A stretch of DNA of 64,000 bases. It comes from Xiphias gladius. Lineage: Eukaryota > Chordata > Actinopteri > Istiophoriformes > Xiphiidae. The stretch lies in NCBI RefSeq assembly GCF_016859285.1, contig NC_053410.1:21221558-21285557 (forward strand). Reading direction: 5' to 3'. This document shows, piece by piece, positions 61,979-64,000 of the stretch (positions are counted from its first letter, which is position 1; every line of letters begins with the position of its first letter). The position numbers and the translations under genes were made by a program. Under the pieces are notes generated by a model, which searched no databases, had not been told where the DNA came from, and saw only the letters and a program-made list of their open reading frames with translations.

Positions 61979-62739
61979 TGGAGCTCTGCTAACCCAGAGG
62001 AGTTACACTACAGATTCTACATCACGTCACCGTAACCCAAATGTGCAATTTTCAGGCTGACTGGATGAGCACGAGAAGGGACAGGCTGAGACAGGTGACT
62101 GGAGGAGGTGTATCAGAGGCTTTGATGCATCTCTCTGACACACGCAAGGCAAACCGCAACACAGACAAAACTTCTCTGTTACCATGTCGGTTATACTGTA
62201 GACTGTGACAAGCAATGTTATCTCTTATCAAAACATATTACACATCAGGCTTTTGCGATCTAACATGGTTGTATTATTCCAATAGCAAAAGGTTCACTTA
62301 AGGGAATGGTCTATGGTCCTGGTTTTACAGTTTTGATCAACACACATGATGGCTCAAACTGCGAAAATACCGTAAAACACGCAAGTTGTTGTAACACGAA
62401 ATTGGACTGAGGCTGAAAGAACGGGTGGAAAATCCCGAAACACAGTTTTAATTCAGTACTAAAAACACAGTCGACTTTGTGGCCAACAAGCCTTCATCTC
62501 AATTTTGCAAATGATCTGCAACTCTCACTTGCCTGTGTGATTTTAAATCTCTGACAGCAAGGGTTCACACAGAACATTTGCCTTGGAAAAACCCTGGCGA
62601 GAAATTTTAAAAGGTGAGATGTTTCAATCAAGTGATAGCATCAAGTGTCAGATGATTGCTCATGCAAGCTTGCAGTCTCAGACCGCCGCTCTCCTTTCAA
62701 GTTGTGTTGCTCGAAAATAGAATCTATAGATCACGCTCT

Positions 62740-62800
62740 AAATTGGTGGTTCCCAACCTGGGGGTCGGGACCCCCAAAGGGGTCACAAGACAAATGTGAG
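62740..62800. mobile_element. hAT-type terminal sequence (truncated element)
   Basis: GGTTCCCAACCTGGGGGTCG followed by GGACCCCCAAAGGGGTCAC is the familiar end of a widespread vertebrate hAT family, and forms a short hairpin with its own GGGGGTC/GACCCCC. No matching right end was found before the window's edge. Confidence 0.6.
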
Positions 62801-64000
62801 GGGGAGGGGTGACAGTTAACGGGATAGGATATAAATTATGCTTGATATAAAATATGTTCTGGCTTTTTATAATTGTTGTTGGTTTTGTGTGAAATATTGG
62901 GGAGTTGAAACCCTTCAAGCCTGTAAAAAGTTGGTAATGCCTTATTTCACACATTATCACACACAATCACACACAATTTCTCAGAATTTTTCTGGAAAGA
63001 AATTTTGTAATTTGATGACTGTTATTTTAATTAGTTTAGTTAGTTTTTTCATGTTTAAAACATGGGTGTAGACTTTGGTATGGACAGTAGGGACGTGTCC
63101 CTACCGATGTGAAGGTGTTGCTTAATTGTCCCTACCGATATATTTACCCATCTCTCTTTCCTCTGTGATACTGGTGTTATGAGTTGCCAGATTTGTGTGT
63201 CTTCTGCAAAACGCCGCTTATTATGATGAAGAGGGAAAGACTGGTGTATGGGGGATACTCGAATATGATCTGGCAACCCTCAACTTTAAACCGCGTTACC
63301 CGTTGTTGAGCAGCTGCAGCCCGACGGTAGCAGTAGTGGAGCTGCGGATGAGCAGTGGTGAATCTGAAGCAGTTAGTATTTACAGTTGAAAGGCTTCAAA
63401 TGTCACAGAACTGAAAAACGTCTTCACTGGACAAAATTCAATCATATTTAAATTTCAGTGCTTAAGTGTCAGCTAGTTTGCGAGGCGAAAATGCCTCCCA
63501 ACGCGAACGAAAACATCAGGCCCCTTTTTAGAGAAGAACATTATGTATAAAGTAACTTAGCCACAACCTGTGCGGCTGGTTCGTTTTCTAACGTCGGGCG
63601 TCATTTTATTCTGAAAGTCCTGTCAGCAGCAGCCTGAAGAACACAGACACACAGAGCGGTGAGCTGCAGGCTCTCAGCTGAGCTCTGGTAGTGGAAGATG
63701 CCGCCATAAGTTCGGGAGCTGAGTGAGAAATAAGACAAGAATACGTTTTTTATACCACGAAAGCCCCGAATCAACGGGTGAAAGAAGGAAAGAGCTCCAG
63801 AAATGAGATTTGAAAATGGCTCACAGCAGATAGGTGGTTCAAACAGAGCTGCACACTACCTACAGGGTTTTATATATTTATCTTCTTGTAACATTTTCTC
63901 AAAAATCTATCTATCTATATATTTACTTTAAAAAAAAAAAAAAGTTAAATATCTGTTTAAAATCAGATAAAAAAAAAAATCATGATAAAGGTCTAGTTTC

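Larger units (their letters stand above)
58521..64000. other. Right-edge non-coding DNA
   Basis: No gene can be supported. It holds CA and GT microsatellites (60279-60304, 61947-61977), a hAT-type terminal sequence (62740-62800), a possible repeat at 63065-63170 with GGACGTGTCCCTACCGATG followed by a second CCCTACCGATA, and poly-A tracts at the edge. Frames such as 59403-59840 have Leu/Trp-rich content but no motif, splice support or partner. Confidence 0.5.

Overview
The window is nuclear DNA from a ray-finned fish, probably a percomorph-type teleost. The evidence is short GT-AG introns, conserved vertebrate genes whose exon joins I could check codon by codon, abundant dinucleotide repeats, and interspersed repeats typical of fish genomes. 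There are no bacterial operons, CRISPR arrays or viral gene sets, and I recognised no rRNA or functional tRNA gene.

Layout from left to right: (1) the 3' end of a gene read as spmip7/spata48, plus strand, last exons at about 2.75-5.2 kb; (2) a repeat-rich spacer with a fold-back element at 7-7.8 kb and paired GATA-type sites at 9.2 kb; (3) ikzf1 (Ikaros), plus strand, with a probable non-coding first exon near 10.6-10.85 kb and seven coding exons from 15588 to 27963 (520 aa, six zinc fingers); (4) a 4-kb spacer; (5) fignl1, minus strand, a single coding exon at 32901-34844 (647 aa); (6) ttl (tubulin tyrosine ligase), plus strand, seven coding exons at 36770-39685 (409 aa); (7) polr1b (second-largest subunit of RNA polymerase I), plus strand, fifteen exons at 43275-49212 (1134 aa); (8) nanp (N-acylneuraminate-9-phosphatase), minus strand, two exons at 50743-51850 (243 aa); (9) three decayed exons of an SV2A-like synaptic vesicle transporter at 53.8-55.8 kb, with stops and frameshifts; (10) about 8 kb to the right edge with no gene I can support.

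The genes do not form one pathway. From what I know of human gene order, spmip7-ikzf1-fignl1 matches the 7p12 block, ttl-polr1b matches the 2q13 block, and nanp lies on chromosome 20. The window therefore holds a block junction in the short fignl1/ttl head-to-head spacer. I found no convincing undescribed system. The observations most worth a second look are the SV2A-like pseudogene and the inverted copies of an AT-rich repeat around it, two GC-AG introns in live genes, a frame-preserving 120-nt intron in polr1b, a serine-rich tail on TTL, an altered FVPP-type motif in FIGNL1, and several well-delimited non-autonomous transposons.

Exon coordinates were derived by hand from splice consensus, phase and remembered vertebrate proteins. 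No database search was run.
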